A stretch of 64,000 bases of DNA. Origin: Nymphaea colorata. Its lineage: Eukaryota > Streptophyta > Magnoliopsida > Nymphaeales > Nymphaeaceae. Positions 33,968 through 48,600 of the stretch are shown in pieces. The position numbers and the translations under genes are program-made. The stretch spans positions 5,468,001-5,532,000 of the forward strand of contig NC_045150.1 in assembly GCF_008831285.2 (NCBI RefSeq). The letters are read 5' to 3'. Positions within the stretch are counted from its first letter, which is position 1, and each line of letters begins with the position of its first letter. The notes beneath the pieces are model-generated. The model was not told the origin of the DNA. It searched no databases and worked only from the letters and a program-made list of their open reading frames with translations.

Positions 33968-36900
33968 TTAGTGGAATTGCTGACAGACAGAATCATAGCT
34001 CGGGACACGACCAACTGCAAAAAGGAAAAAGAAAAAGGAAAAAGAAGAGTTCAGTAAAGGGCAAGCCGTCCACGTAATGGAATGCAATGAATGGTCCATC
34101 GCCTAAAAGAACTATTTGGAATTTGTAACAATGCGATGCTACCAACAAGCTTTTACTCTGGGCGAATTTTATAAGAAAAATTGAAACATAAAAGAAACCG
34201 AGTGGTTAAACGCCATTTGGGAAGCAAAGGAAAGGTTCAAGAGCAATAAAAAAATAAACAAATATTCAGCAAAGGAAAATCAAATGTCACCAAGTCGGAT
34301 GAAGAAGAGGAAAAAACAAACCACAAAGAAAGGAAAACAAGCATGCGAGGAACTGAGGATATAGGCAAGTTCCCAGGACAAATAGCAACAAGAAAGAAAA
34401 ATGCCTGGATCGATTAATATGGCAAAAACTCTTGGTAGCACAAGATTCAACAAGAACTTAAAGTGTAATGCTCCAATGTCATACACAGCTAAACATGAAA
34501 AAGAAATAGATATAAAGTTTTTTTTTTTTTTTTTTTTTTTTTTTGGTGCAGCGAAAGCAGAACATTCACACACCTACGAAGTTGGCGTAAGCACGAATTG
34601 TCTATTGTGTACAAATAACTTGCTTGCATAATTAGCCCACAACACTATCTGCCCTAACAGCTAATGGTGCTACGAAAAACACCTATTAATAAAAAACATT
34701 ACTTTATATATATGTTGGAGAGCCACAACTCTCAAAGTCTTATTCTCAAACAACTTAAAAAACTGTATAAGTATGTACAAACAAAAGTACCTAGAGAAAA
34801 TGTATATGACATTATTGCATCTCATGAATTTTTATGATGCATACACATGGACCCGCATAAGGCTCATCGGTGTATTTAGGGCAGACCATTGCACAACTTA
34901 AGGTCCCAAACACTGAGTCATTGGGAATACTGACATATTTTGGGGTAACCATTGCCATGACTCACATTTCGTTGAGCTCAATTGTGTTACTGCATTCCCC
35001 ACTCGTTGCCTCACGCCAGGGATGGGCTCTCTAAGTAACCCGAGAAATGAGCACTTTATACATCAATCCCTACATTCAGGGAAGGTTCCAATCACGCGGG
35101 TCCTCGGACCCCTTCGCCACCCAACCTGGCCCCTTTTATGTTTTACAGTTGAGTTTAACTCTTTATAATCGCAATATGTACCGATCACAGACTTTTCATT
35201 TTCGATATACTGGGTCGTTCTTAGACTCTCCTTATACCATCAATTTGAAAATATAAAACTGGCCCCAGGCCATTACCCCCATCATAATGATAACTTAGGC
35301 CATGAGCAAACATTTGTGTAAATAAATAAACAACCATCACGCTCAATAATTCAATGCATGAGCATACTTTCACATCTATCATCACTACCCTGCTTGCATT
35401 AACTATTTGAGTGGCACATACTTCCGAAAACAAATACAACTAAATAACATGCATGTATCCATGAACATGTATTCAAAGAATTAAGCTGAACTTAATTAAC
35501 TTAAGCCATTTGCTTAAACTTACAACTTAGTTCAAGACTGTTAAATCTCAACTTTGCTAGTCTAAGCACGCTATAAACTACGTGATTAATCTAATTACGT
35601 ATTATTAACATTAAATCTTAACTAAAACTCTGTGTAGTCAATTGCCTGTCCGGCTTGATCTCAACTCTAGGTCCGACCAACGTTATTTAACCAAAACTGC
35701 TTCATAGCAGACCAAGATCTACTAATAATCGTGGCCGATTAAGGCTAGCTGGGTCCCACGGCCTAGCCTAGCCCACTGTCAAGTTTCACGATACAGTAAA
35801 CCAGTGTGCGGTTCAACATAGATTTCGATGCAGCCTACATAATTAAGCCACGTGAACATTGTTGGCATCCGGTTGCTCGTATGCACTACACGCAAAACAA
35901 GAGGGTTCAAGGTTTCTAACGAAAACTCAACAACATCTCATTTACCGCTTTTGATTTTCTGGATTCCGATCCATTAGAATCATGAATATTAGCTACAAAG
36001 TGCAGCCTAAGAGAAACAATTAAAATTTCTATGGCAAAAACAATCTTAAATTTTCCATGTAGTCGGAAAAAATTGCAATAACTTTCATTATACCTGATAT
36101 TTTGGTAAAATCTCTGCTCCAGGTGATTACAATGCGTGAGAGGAAGGATTCGGCAAAGTTTCATCAAAGAAGGATACTTTCTCTCTCCTTTCTCTCTCTT
36201 TTTCCTCTTCTTTCTCTTTCTCCTTCTCTCTCTCTTTTTCTCCTCTCTTCCCTCTTTTTCTTCTTTTCTCTCTTCCTCCTCCTTTCTCCTCCCCTCTTTC
36301 TCTTCTCTTCCTCTTCTGCCTTAGATCCAAAAGGGGTAGCAACCCCCATTTATAGCCAAAAGTTATTATTCTTTTATTACTCACTATATTCTATTTTATA
36401 TTATTCTATCTTAAGGAGGTTTAAAAAAACAATAATATATTTTGAGGAGGTTTGTTCAATTAATTAGATTTAAATGATTAATTTCAATCCAAGTACAACT
36501 TAGTGTCTAATCCTAGCTTAAGAGTTCTAATCCGTCATTCATTGGGTGCCTAAGCTCTTAAACTGTCATTAGCTAAAGTTAATCATGATTTACATAATTT
36601 AATCTCGATTAGCCAATTACTAATCTACCCTTGATCATGGCTGAAAATTACAAGTTTGCCACTGACCAATGACCAATATAACTCGATTTCACTAGTTCTT
36701 GGACTATTTTAGCCTCCTAGTTTGATTGCAAATTTCGTAACCACCGAACATCCATTTCCGTATGCTTCAAAAGGAGCAAGACTAAGTTGCATACTTTTTA
36801 TAGGTATTATTAGTTTCAAATTCTGATAATGTCATAACAATATACACACAGAAACACAGTAGGGTCCAGAACTTTTAGGGCTAAAACTGTAACTATAAAT

Positions 36901-38589
36901 TGTAGAAACACAGTAGGGTCCAAGAACTTTTTGGGCTAAAACTGTAACTCATAAATTGTTTCTGATGCCAAGAAGCTGTATGTTACATAAAAAGGTCAAA
37001 ATAGCACACAAATCATAAACTCTTAGCACAAAATAAGAACCATCCAGAACTTAAAAGGGGTCATGTTTTTTATTCTTGAGACAGATTCTTCACAAATAAT
37101 AAGAACAATTTAAACCTTTCTATTTCCAACTGGAAAACATATATGGTAAGTTGGTAAACATATATGGCAGAAATGCATATGAAATGTCACGGAATAATAA
37201 AGCAGAAGATACCATCCCCCCATGAAGCCATTGTAAGTGGAGAAGCAACGATCTTCTTAGCAATCATTGTAAGGCCATCAAGAGTCAATTCATCTATAGC
37301 CTTCAGAAAATGCTCAACCGGCTTCCTGTGAACAAGCATCATGTCTGGTTATCATACAGACAACAAAAGTGTCCAGTCAATGCATGGATAAGGAAAGTGG
37401 TACACAATTTTGCCCCACGTGAGTTTGTATATGGTATTTTAGTTAAATGGACGTACCAATATCTTTTGGAAATACTATTTGCATTGCATACTGTTCAGAA
37501 ATATGTTGAAAGCAGCAATAATTTGAATGGCCCTGCCTCACCTGAGATACCCTACATAAAACATCTCGCAAGTTGTACCACGGGAAAGATGACAACCAAT
37601 CTGATAAATCCAACAAGATGGGTATCTTGTTAGTCAGACCTCTCTCTCTTTCTCTCTCTCAACTTTGGAGTTAGGCAGACCCTGACCAGAGACATTCAGT
37701 CATTTATATATCTGAAAAGGCAGGAGCACAGTCGGGCCACACATGCTCCTGGATCACAAGGCTAATGGCCAATACTTGATCAACAATAACAATATTTCCT
37801 TTTGCAGAACCACATAATTTACTCTGTTCTATCCTTAAAGTTTGGTGGCAACCTCCAAAGCTAGACCTGAGTTTTTACTCCTTCCTTCAAACTCTCTCCT
37901 CATTTCACTCACTACATCAATCGTTGTAGAGGTCACTATTAGATTATCCACAGGACCCACAAAACAACACTTCACTCGCCCTCTGAAAATGCCCTATATA
38001 CACACAGAACCCAACAATGGGAAAAATGCCGTTAGAATCTCTAACTGCGTAGCTAGCATACCAAGACCTCCTCCAATTTTGAGATGCTGATAATTTGAGC
38101 CACTCAGTAGGAGGTGGCCACCATCTTCCAGTATCAAGCTATCTTTTAGTATAGTTTTAGCCTTTTAGGAATAAGATCCTCATGCCTGGCACCATGAAAG
38201 ATGTGACTTCAAATGGTGCCAAAAATTTAAAAACAACAACTATCTTCAAACACCTGAGAAGCTAACACACCAAAACTCCTTCAATTTTGAGATGCTAATA
38301 GTTTGAGCTACCCAGTAAGAGGTAACCACCATCTTTCAGTGCCGAGTTATCTTTTAGGAATAGGATCCCCATGCCTGGCACTATGAAGGATGCAACTTCA
38401 AACGGCGCAGAGCATGTAACAACAACTACTATCTTCAAACACCATATTGTAAGAAAATGTTCCTTATCACCGAAATACAGCTTATAGCCACTTGAGACAC
38501 CATAAATCAGTACGCTGCATCAGTTCATCACATAAACTTATGCCAAACCAAACATTAGCCAACTTATCATCAACACTGCTGAACATCTC

Positions 38590-38639
<50 letters not shown>

Positions 38640-39615
38640 CTCATGCACACACACACACACACACAAAAAAAAAAAAAAAGCACATTAACATCCAAATCCT
38701 CTCAATCCAATTAGATAAAATAGATAGTATTAGAATACCGAACATATCACATTTAATGCAAAACACACAATAAATTCAATATATAATAAAACATAAATTA
38801 ACCTGGCAAATATGATACAAACTGAAGTTCTTAACAGTCCTCTCATGCAGGCGTGACAAAATAAATCACTTGAGGGCTGAATCATAGAGGATCACAAAAG
38901 TATATTTGCAACTTATTCTTACAAAATGACTCCTACAAATCTTGGACACAAATTACTCTTCAGGACATTGGTTTTACATCCATGACAATTCCAAAAAAGG
39001 TTTGCACACAAGGATCTTGCATCACGCTAGGCCAAAGGAAAATGCCAACAAAAGGAAGCTACAGATAGGAGGAATGGACCAGACACAAGATAATAACAGC
39101 TCCTTGCATATTAAGACTCATAGATGATAGGATGAACAAAACTATGTATACAGGAAAGTTCAAGAAAAAACTAAAAGTTTCACAGATGAAAAAGTTAAAC
39201 AAATACCAGTTTCCATATGTCAAAATTTGTCTGCCAATATCTTCACAAATGATCATCTAAACAAAAAAGAAAAAGAAAAGAAAGAAATTAAAATAATCAA
39301 CATGAATAAAACTTCAGCTCAAGAAATATATGAGAAACCTACTCTTGATTCTAGGTTCATCAAAACAGCTGATCTGGTAGCATTCTTGGCTCGATACAAT
39401 TCCGCCTCAGTAACTGTAAAACCAGAGTAATATATAAATAAATGAAACAATATGAAACAGGGGCTGAGGAATCCATAATACAAAAGTACTCTTTAACTTA
39501 AGGAAATAAACCTTCTCCAGGGATAGCAACAGCCAGTAATTCTTCTGTTGCAATTTCAACTGCATCTGCCACAAAATCTGATCCCTGAAACAGTCACAGT
39601 TAGAATCTTTTAAAG

Positions 39616-39646
<31 letters not shown>

Positions 39647-42600
39647 GAGAGGAGAGAGAGAGAGAAAGAGAGAGGGAAGTGAATAATGCCCAACTGATGC
39701 CTATCAAATCCATGCCTAAATAGAAAAGGAAGATCATTAAAAAATAGGAAGGGAAAGAAAAACCCACTGTCTATCCATGCAAGATTGATGGTTTTAATGA
39801 TTAGGCATGGATCAAGTAGCCACCATTCTCTCTCTCCCCCCCTCTCTCTCTCTCTTTTTATACACACACACACAGTCACACACACACACACACACACATA
39901 TATATAAGCATAAATGTGTACCAACTTACAGTTCACTACACCTACCATGTGAGTCAGATACAGGTGACTAAGCCCACCCTTTCCTGTCCAAGGCAGGTGT
40001 GCACCTGACCAAAGTCAACATCGGGTCCAATGCGGTCAGACTCTACAAAAGGTTAGTGTTGTCCTTCTATGGAGTTAAGAAAAAAACAACCCCCTTAGGG
40101 TTTGTTGCAAGTTACAACATCACCAGTCACCAGACCACTGAAAAGCATGATTATTCTACTTTTCATCTCTCTTTGATTTCTGCAATTGACGAGTGGTACA
40201 AGGATGATGGGCAATCAACCAATAGCAATGGTGAGACAGTGACTGGCCACTGACAACCAGCAACAGTTTGTTTTCAGGTTTCTCTATTCTCTGCCTTTGG
40301 TTGACCAGCGACTAGCAAGGACAAGTGGAAACTGGCAACTGGTGACTGTAAGGGTGAGGCAGTGACTGGTCTCTGACAACCAGCGATGGTTTGTTTTCAG
40401 GTTTTAAATTTTTATTCTTTGTCATGGAAAAAAACTCTTAATAGAACGTATCTTCAAAAATATATGAAACAAGATACAGCTTCTATAAGAATACTTGAAA
40501 AAATAGCAATGTGACAGTAAGCATTTTCTGAAAAGCATATATGACATTCCATGTATGCACTCTGCCCTTACCGTAGTTATATGGATTCCGAACATCCCAG
40601 TCTGATTATATATACTACTGAAAGAAGAGAAGGCATCGATCTGCAGGTATTTATTTAAGACACGTAAATCTGCATCAACCACAGTAGAATTACAAGAAAG
40701 AAGCAGCCACAAGAACATTTACATATTTGATATTTGTGCAGCATAGAATAATACATTTGCGCATATAAATGCAGAACCATTATTAACAAGTTCAGTTAAT
40801 TAGATGCAAGTATGATTAACAAACTTTTATTACTTCAAAGGCTCAAAAAAAATTTCTTACCTAGAACCAATTCGAGCACCAATCATAGCAAGTTGGATCT
40901 GCTCCTTTCAATCTTTTACATGAGGCTACATGCTGACCCGGATCTAATGCTAGCACAGGGGTCCTCTCTCTCCTTCCCCCTCCCCCTCCCAACCCACATA
41001 AATGTACATGCAAACACACACATGCACACAGAAAGAACATCCATGTTTATCAGGCAATTAACCTATACCAGGAAGGGAAGGGAACATCACTAAAATCCTA
41101 GACAAAGTATGCTGTTTGAGTTAGTCCGCAAACTTGTTATCTTAAATCTGACTTCCCCACAACCTATAAATATTAAATAGCCTATCAAAGTGCAAAGAGT
41201 GGATTAGATTACTAATTCTGATTAACAAAGCAAATTTGCATAATCTTGTAAAAAATCATAACCAACTTTTTAGCCACTCACATAAGCGAGAATGCATCCC
41301 CTTCCCTGGGCCACCAGCAGAAAATGAACCGCCGCCTCCCATGAGGGTCTGGCACATAAACGACAGTATGGCTCAGAATGAGAGAGTCCTAACTGCAAGG
41401 CATGAAAAAATAACAGCAAATACATACTCCACACCTGCAAAACAGCCACTGCTGTTGCATCATTCTCTTCACGCCAACCTCCAGGTACTTCGAAAGCTAA
41501 TGCCACATGAGTCTTCTACAGCACAAAAGGAAAATCAAACACCAGGAAGAAAAATAAGCTTAAATGTATAAATGAACCAACAAGCACTTGAGGAAAATAA
41601 AGGGAATACCCAGGTATAGCAAGATAACCTGCGAGTCTGCTGGGTACCTAATATCACCACCAACATAGATGGACCTTGGCTCCTCCAAGGGAGCACCACT
41701 TCTTACATCACACAGCAGTGGTTCTGCAATAGTCAATAGTTCTTCATGATCCACCCCAGATGCTGCTAAGACCATCCTTTCAGCAGTGTAATTTTCCTGG
41801 CATTTAGCATGTTACACATTACGAATGTTTCAAAATGCACCGAGCACCTAAGAAGTAAGAACACTAGTATGGAGCTTTGCTAATTATAAGGAGGCAAAAT
41901 GCTTCCATTTAAACATGTCAAATTAAGGAATTAAAACAAACTTACATCAACAAATTTTCTTATGATAGAACCATCCAATCTGTCTATAGCAGATTCAGAT
42001 GCCATCAGCGAATTCGCCAATGCACCAGAATAACCAACAGGATGAAGAGCTTCCAAAAGGAAATTTTGTGGATTGTCTGAAATTTCTCCAATTTCTCTTT
42101 TTACCTTAGTTAACTGCAGCCATCTCAAACTGTGTGAGAGGAAACCATAGAGCGAACTAAAAAAAAAAAAGCCAAACTCAGTACTAACAAGGTAATATAT
42201 AAAAAAAGATGACCTGCTCCTTGACTTCGTTTTCAAGAAACAAGGGATTTCTAACACAATCGATAAGCAATCCAATGGCCTGAGGTAGATAGGATTTCAA
42301 AACATCATATGAGTAACCCATCTGCTCCCTTGAGGCAGAAGCAGAAACATTCCCTCCAACAGCCTCCATCTCACGTACAATACATAAATGACTTCGGTTC
42401 CTCGTGCTTTTGAATGCCATTCTTTCTAAAAGATGTGTCACACCATGGGACCATTCTGACTCATATATGGAACCACAGTCAACAAAAAGACCTATGCAGG
42501 CTGCGGGCCCCTGCTATCAGGTAAATTGCACCGTTAAAATAAACAAAACACGTACAAGATCAAGTAAATTAGTCAGCAGAATTGGTTTACCAAGATGTTC

Positions 42601-45600
42601 TCAGATGCAATCTTCAAACCATTTGGAAGTGTAGTGATCTTTGTAGGGCAAGGTTCCACATAATCAGACAGACAAGGAGGAAGTTTAAGGCCTGGAAGAT
42701 GATGAAAAAGAGGAGGGTGCACTAATGATTTTCCATGGGAATTGGTATGAGATCCCCGTAGTGATTGGTTAAACAAAATGTCCTGTGCCTTGTGAACCTG
42801 CGCAGATGTGCATCTGACAGGAGCCAATCCATTTTCAGTGATCTGCAAAGCATGAACACGGTAAAGAGTGGGAGCAGCACACAAATATATAGATTGGGCT
42901 AGAAACTAACAGAACGGAAGAATCCATGCAGGAAAAATCCAAAAAGTGAACATGTAGATAATAGACTACAAGAAAATCCCGACGACGCTTTCAAGGTACA
43001 ACATTTAGAGAACAGCATACAGGCAGGACAATGTTATAAATATTAGCTTCTTCCATCTCATCTTAGAAACTTTAACAATGGCGTAGGTTACGAATGCATA
43101 AGTAAGGACCTGTTTGCACAATTCTTATGTAAAATTTAATAACTAAAATAAATAACATTTAAAATAATTTAATAAAATTGAAAAAATACTTATTTTTTAA
43201 CCCATGTGTCAGCTAGCATCCTTTCAATTTGCAGGCAATATTATGTATCAGAATCAATCATAAATGCACAGTGTCAATAGCATTGAACAGGACACGTGAT
43301 AATTCCTTTAGCTAAGGCAACCAAAATGCAAGGTTGCATTTTTTCTTGATTATCATAAAATGCAAACTTGTCCAATATAGTGCACACATTGAGTATCTCT
43401 TAGCTCTGTAACTGTTACCATTGGCTCTTGCATGGAAAGAGAACAGAGTGGTGAGGCATTTGCTCAGTAACAACTGCTGTATATTTCTACCTTGTGGAGA
43501 AATGGTACATATGTATCTTCTACGGTATTTCAAATTTGAGATGAGAGAAACATTTCATGGGACACATGCATATGATATGATACAGCGGGAGGAGATCAGG
43601 ATAAAGTCAACATGAAAATTGAAATTCTTGAGAACCAACCAGTCTTTGGACATTCTGTCTCAGCCAAGTGTATTTGGGCCTCATGCCTGGGCCTTTTACA
43701 CTCCCCTCAAGTTGAAGCTCCTGGATCAAGGAGAATCAATTTGCTTCTTTGGAAAATTGTTCACATCCCAATGGTTTGGTGAAGAGATCTGCAACCTGGT
43801 TGTTGCTGGATATGAACCTTCTTTAGACCTCACACCTTTGATTTGAACTTTTTCATTTGTCACATAGCTGTCAATCTCTTTAAGTTTCACAGACTTGTGT
43901 AATAAAGGGTTAGCCACTATGTATCTGTCTCTTTGACTGCCATAAACTCACAACAGAGGCCCATAAGTTGATCATGCTTGACTCCCAAATCTGCAAGTAT
44001 CTGATCCAGGTTAATTCACAGCATATTAAGGCCATAGATCTAAATTCAACTTCAGCAGATGAGCTTGATACTATTGTTTCCCTCTTGGTTTTTCCAAGTA
44101 AGAGGGCTGTCTCCGTCCATTGTACAAAATCCGATGGTGTACTTTTTCATCACAGGAGATAAAGGCCAATCAAAATCAAAATAGCTGTCTACCTAAAATT
44201 TGCTTGCTGATGACAACACACTCCATGTGTTTCCCAAATATCTAAGAAGTCAATTCGCTATATCCATGTGAGGAGTCTATGGTTGGCTCATGAACTGATT
44301 CAACATGTCGACTAAGTGAAGTATGTTGGGCCTGGAATTGTGAGATAGATTAATCTCTCATCATTCATCAATATTGCACTGGATTTTGACTTAGTTCTCC
44401 CTTTTCAGGATCCAGCTTTAGATGTTGCTTCCTTGGAATCTTTGTAGGTCAAGCTTTAGTAAGCCTACATCTTTCAAACTATCTCTTGCATATTTCCTTT
44501 GAGAGACGAATACTGCTTTGCTGAATTAGGCCACCTCAATTCCAAAAGAAATATGTTAATTTGCTTGAGTCCTTCAGTTGTCTTCTGTAATAATGATGTC
44601 ATCTGCATAGATGAGGACAAATAAGCTCTTGTTTGTTTTTATTCTAGAAAAGGAGGAACAATTGGCCTTTGGTTGCACAAATTTTAATTGGATTGGACAC
44701 TGTCAACTAGGCAAACCAATTTTTAAAAGATAGTTTGAGGCCACAGATAGATTTCTTCGTCATATATGTTGCTCCCCTTTTTGAGTGAAGTCTGAAGGAA
44801 GATCCACGCGAACTTCCTCATATAAGTTTCCACGTATGCATTATTAGCATTAACTTGGTGTTCCTTCATGGCGATCAATGCCTTCAATATGCGTTCTCCC
44901 TTAGCCACAAACCGGGTTCATAACATTTATGTTTGGAGCCATCAAATTTATATTTAACTTTATAGATCCATTCACGACCAATGAGTATTGTAGAAACACG
45001 AACAAGAAGAGGAAGAGAAACAACGATCACGATGTAACGTGGAAAAACCCTCAACAAGAGGAAAAAAACCACGAATGAGGAGGAGCCGGTGCCCACTAGC
45101 CGCCAGACTCTCTCTCTCCTTTGTCTTTCATTCACACCATAAGGATTAGGGTTACACAACTTAAATAATGCCCAACAAGGGCTACAAGTTGGATCGGATA
45201 CGGATCCGGACCCGGTCCCGAGACCCATCTAACATACTTCAACACTCCCCCTCAAGTTGGGCATACATATCAAACATGCCCAACTTGGATACATTTCTCT
45301 CAAATGAGGTCGAAGATAAAGCCTTCGTCAGAACATCAGCCGTTTGGTCTTCAGATCTCATGTAAGGAAGTATAAGTTCTTTAGCATCAATTCTCTCTCG
45401 AATGAAATGTCGGTCAATCTCAACATGCTTTGTTCTGTCATGAAGCACAGGGTTGTTGGCCAAGTTAATTGCAGACTTGTTATCGCAATACATCTTCATT
45501 GGTTCTTCAACTTTTATACCAATATCAGTCAACAATACTTTCAGCCACAAAAGCTCAGAAACTCCCATAGCAACAGCTCTGTATTCTGCTTCAGCACTGG

Positions 45601-48600
45601 AACGCGAACAAACATCTTGCCTTTTACTTCTCCACACTATGAGATTCCCTCCCAAATAAATACAATAGCCAGAGGTGGACCTCCTAGTGTCAATACAGCC
45701 TGCCCAGTCTGCATCTGAATAACCTTCAATCCCAAGAGTGTCTTGCTTGACATATAAGAGACCTTTGCCAGGATTCCTCTTCAAGTAGCACAAGATCCTG
45801 TCAACAACCTTCAAGTGGGCATCCGTGGGAGCATGCATGAACTGGCTCATCACATTCACAGCAAAGGTAATATCAGGTCTAGTGAGAGTAAGATAAATTA
45901 ACTTCCCTACAAGACATTGATATCTTCTTTTTGCCTCTTCACAGAGTGGCTCCCCGTCTCTCAGACTTAGCTTATGGCCAGCATCTAGAGGAGTAGAAGC
46001 TGGTCTACACCCTAGTTTCCCAGTCTCCTTTAACAAATCTAGAGTGTACTTCCGTTGATTTAGCACAAGGCTAGTCCCAGACCTAGCAATTTCTATGCCA
46101 AGGAAGTATTTCAACTTACCAAGGTCCTTAAGATCAAACTCGATCGCCAACAGTTTCTTTAACTTCATTATTTCATCTTCATCATCACCTGTGACAATCA
46201 TATCATCAACATATACCAACAGAATAGTAACCTTTTGCTTATTTCTCTTCACAAAAAGTGTATGATCTCCATTCCCTTGATGGTATCCACATTGTCTCAT
46301 GACAAGTCTGAGTCGTTCAAACCATGCTCGAGGAGATTGCTTGAGCCCATATAAAGCTTTCCTTAGCTTGCAACATTTTCCAGGTTCCTCATATCCTGGA
46401 GGCATACACATATATACTTCCTCTTCAAGGTCTCCATTGAGAAATGCGTTCTTGACATCAAGTTGGTACATCTTCAACTCCTTCATCACAGCTAAAGAGA
46501 TAATGACTCTGACCGTCTTCATCTTCGCAACAGGAGCAAAGGTCTCCAAATAATCAATCCCATATTTCTGACTAAACCCCTTGGCCACAAGACGAGCTTT
46601 GTATCTTTCAACACTCCCATCTGGTTTGTACTTGATGGTGTAGACCCACTTAGATCCAACCAAGTGAGCCGCCTCAGGAATCTTTACAACTTCCCATGTC
46701 ATGTTTCTTCGCAAGGCTTCCATCTCTTCTTGCATAGCATAGGTCCACTTAGGATCACTCTGAGCCTCAGCAACATTCCTGGGAATCATAGTCAAAGAAA
46801 GAGAAGATACAAAGCATTTGTAGTCCTTGCTCAGTCTAGAATATGAAACAAAGTTACCAATAGGATGTTGAGTACATGACCTGACACCCTTTCGCAGGGC
46901 GATGGGAAGCTCTTCACTAGCAGCAACAGTCTGAATCTCTTCTTCAACAGGTTGCTTCTGCGCACGACTTGGGTCATCCAGGGAAGGACTAATTGGATTG
47001 GGAGTAGAATTCTCACCACCTGTCATCTCATCTGTACAAACTCTTCGCCTAGAGTAAACTTGCCCAAATAAACGATTGCACTTCTCTTCTGCCTCAGTGG
47101 AACACTCTCCATTTTTCTCCTGTTCATGCACCTCACTAGATGGACCAACAGAGTCACGCCTGTAGTCCAAAAAATCTGTAAACTGAATTTCCTGACTCGG
47201 AGAATACTCTTCCCGTGACATAGAGTACTCCCCCTGAAGAGGATTCTCACCAAAATAGGAAACATGTTCAAGGAAAGTGACATCTTTGGTAACATAGGCC
47301 CGACCAGTGGAAGGGTCTCGACACTTGTACCCTTTTTGAGTGGGAGAATACCCTAAAAAAATGCCCTTAATAGATCTTGGATCAAGCTTTTTAATGTGAG
47401 GACTATGGTTGTGAATAAAGCAAACACAACCAAAAACTCTGAGTGGAAGAGAGAAAGGTTCACGAGTCCCCGGTAACAGAGAGTGAGGCGTCTTCCCATT
47501 CAACACGCGACTAGGCAACCGGTTTATAAGATACGCACTGGTCAACACAGCATCCCCCCAATACTTTTTTGGAACATGACGTTGAAAAAGAAGAGCCCGA
47601 GTCATATTCAATAACTGACGATTTTTTCGTTCAGCAACTCCATTTTGAGGAGGGGTATAACTACAGGAAGTCTCATGAACAATTCCCTTTTTTCGAAAGA
47701 AGCTATCAACAGACTGGCACATATACTCTCGAGCATTGTCAGATCGAAATGTCTTAACAGATGCTCCATATTGAGTTTCCACATAGGCAATGAAAGTCTC
47801 TATGACAGTAGGAACTTCACTACGGTCTTTCAGCAAGTAGACAATAGTGTTACGAGAATAATCATCTATAAAGGTGATAAAATATTGAAAACCATGACAA
47901 GAAGGAATCCCTGCAGGCCCCCACACATCAGAATGAATCATGGCAAATACCTCATTAGACCGATGGCTAGACAATGGGTACGAAGCCCTAACATGTTTGG
48001 CCAGGTGACAGACATCACAAGACACCATAGTCATATCTAACCTGGAACATATATCAGGAAACAACTGTCTAAGAAGGCCAAAAGGCAAGTGTCCAAGGCG
48101 CTCATGCCACCGTAGAAGCAACTGAAGGGAGTCCTCTCTATTCTTCGTGGCTTGGCTGACTGCCGTCATGAGAGCCTGAGCAGCACGCATAGGTAAACGA
48201 TAGAGCCCGTCAGAAGCTAGGCCAATCCCAATCCTCTTCCCTGTCACCAAGTCCTGCATAACACAGCGATCAGCGGAAAATATAAGTTCGCAATTTAACT
48301 CCTTCGTGATCTTGCTAACCGACAAGAGATTCAAGGGAATATGAGGAACATGTAGAGCATTGTGGACTAAGAACTTGTTCAAAAGTGGGAGACTCCCTTT
48401 TCCAGCCACAGAGATAGATGAACCATCGGCAAGGGAAACACGATCCTTTCCTGATGAAAGCTTATACCCATGAAAGACCTTAGGATCGCCGGTCATGTGG
48501 TGAGTAGCGCCACTATCAATGATCCACTCTCCCATACGGCAATCCGCCATAACGTCTATAGATGAAGAAGCTGCCATAATCACAGATAGTCCAACAGGAG

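Larger units (their letters stand above)
34700..36960 (-). repeat. LTR-like block in MPP-alpha intron 12
   Basis: Non-coding sequence with LTR character on the minus strand. TATAAATGGG lies at about 36345-36355, followed by a purine-rich stretch, with an upstream tandem repeat (36850-36959) that looks like U3 sequence. The boundaries and a target duplication could not be fixed. It may be a solo LTR in the same orientation as the gene. Confidence 0.3.

Noticed and set aside
36127-36384. Lys/Glu/Arg-rich frame on -
   Set aside because: It arises from the polypurine/polypyrimidine tract.
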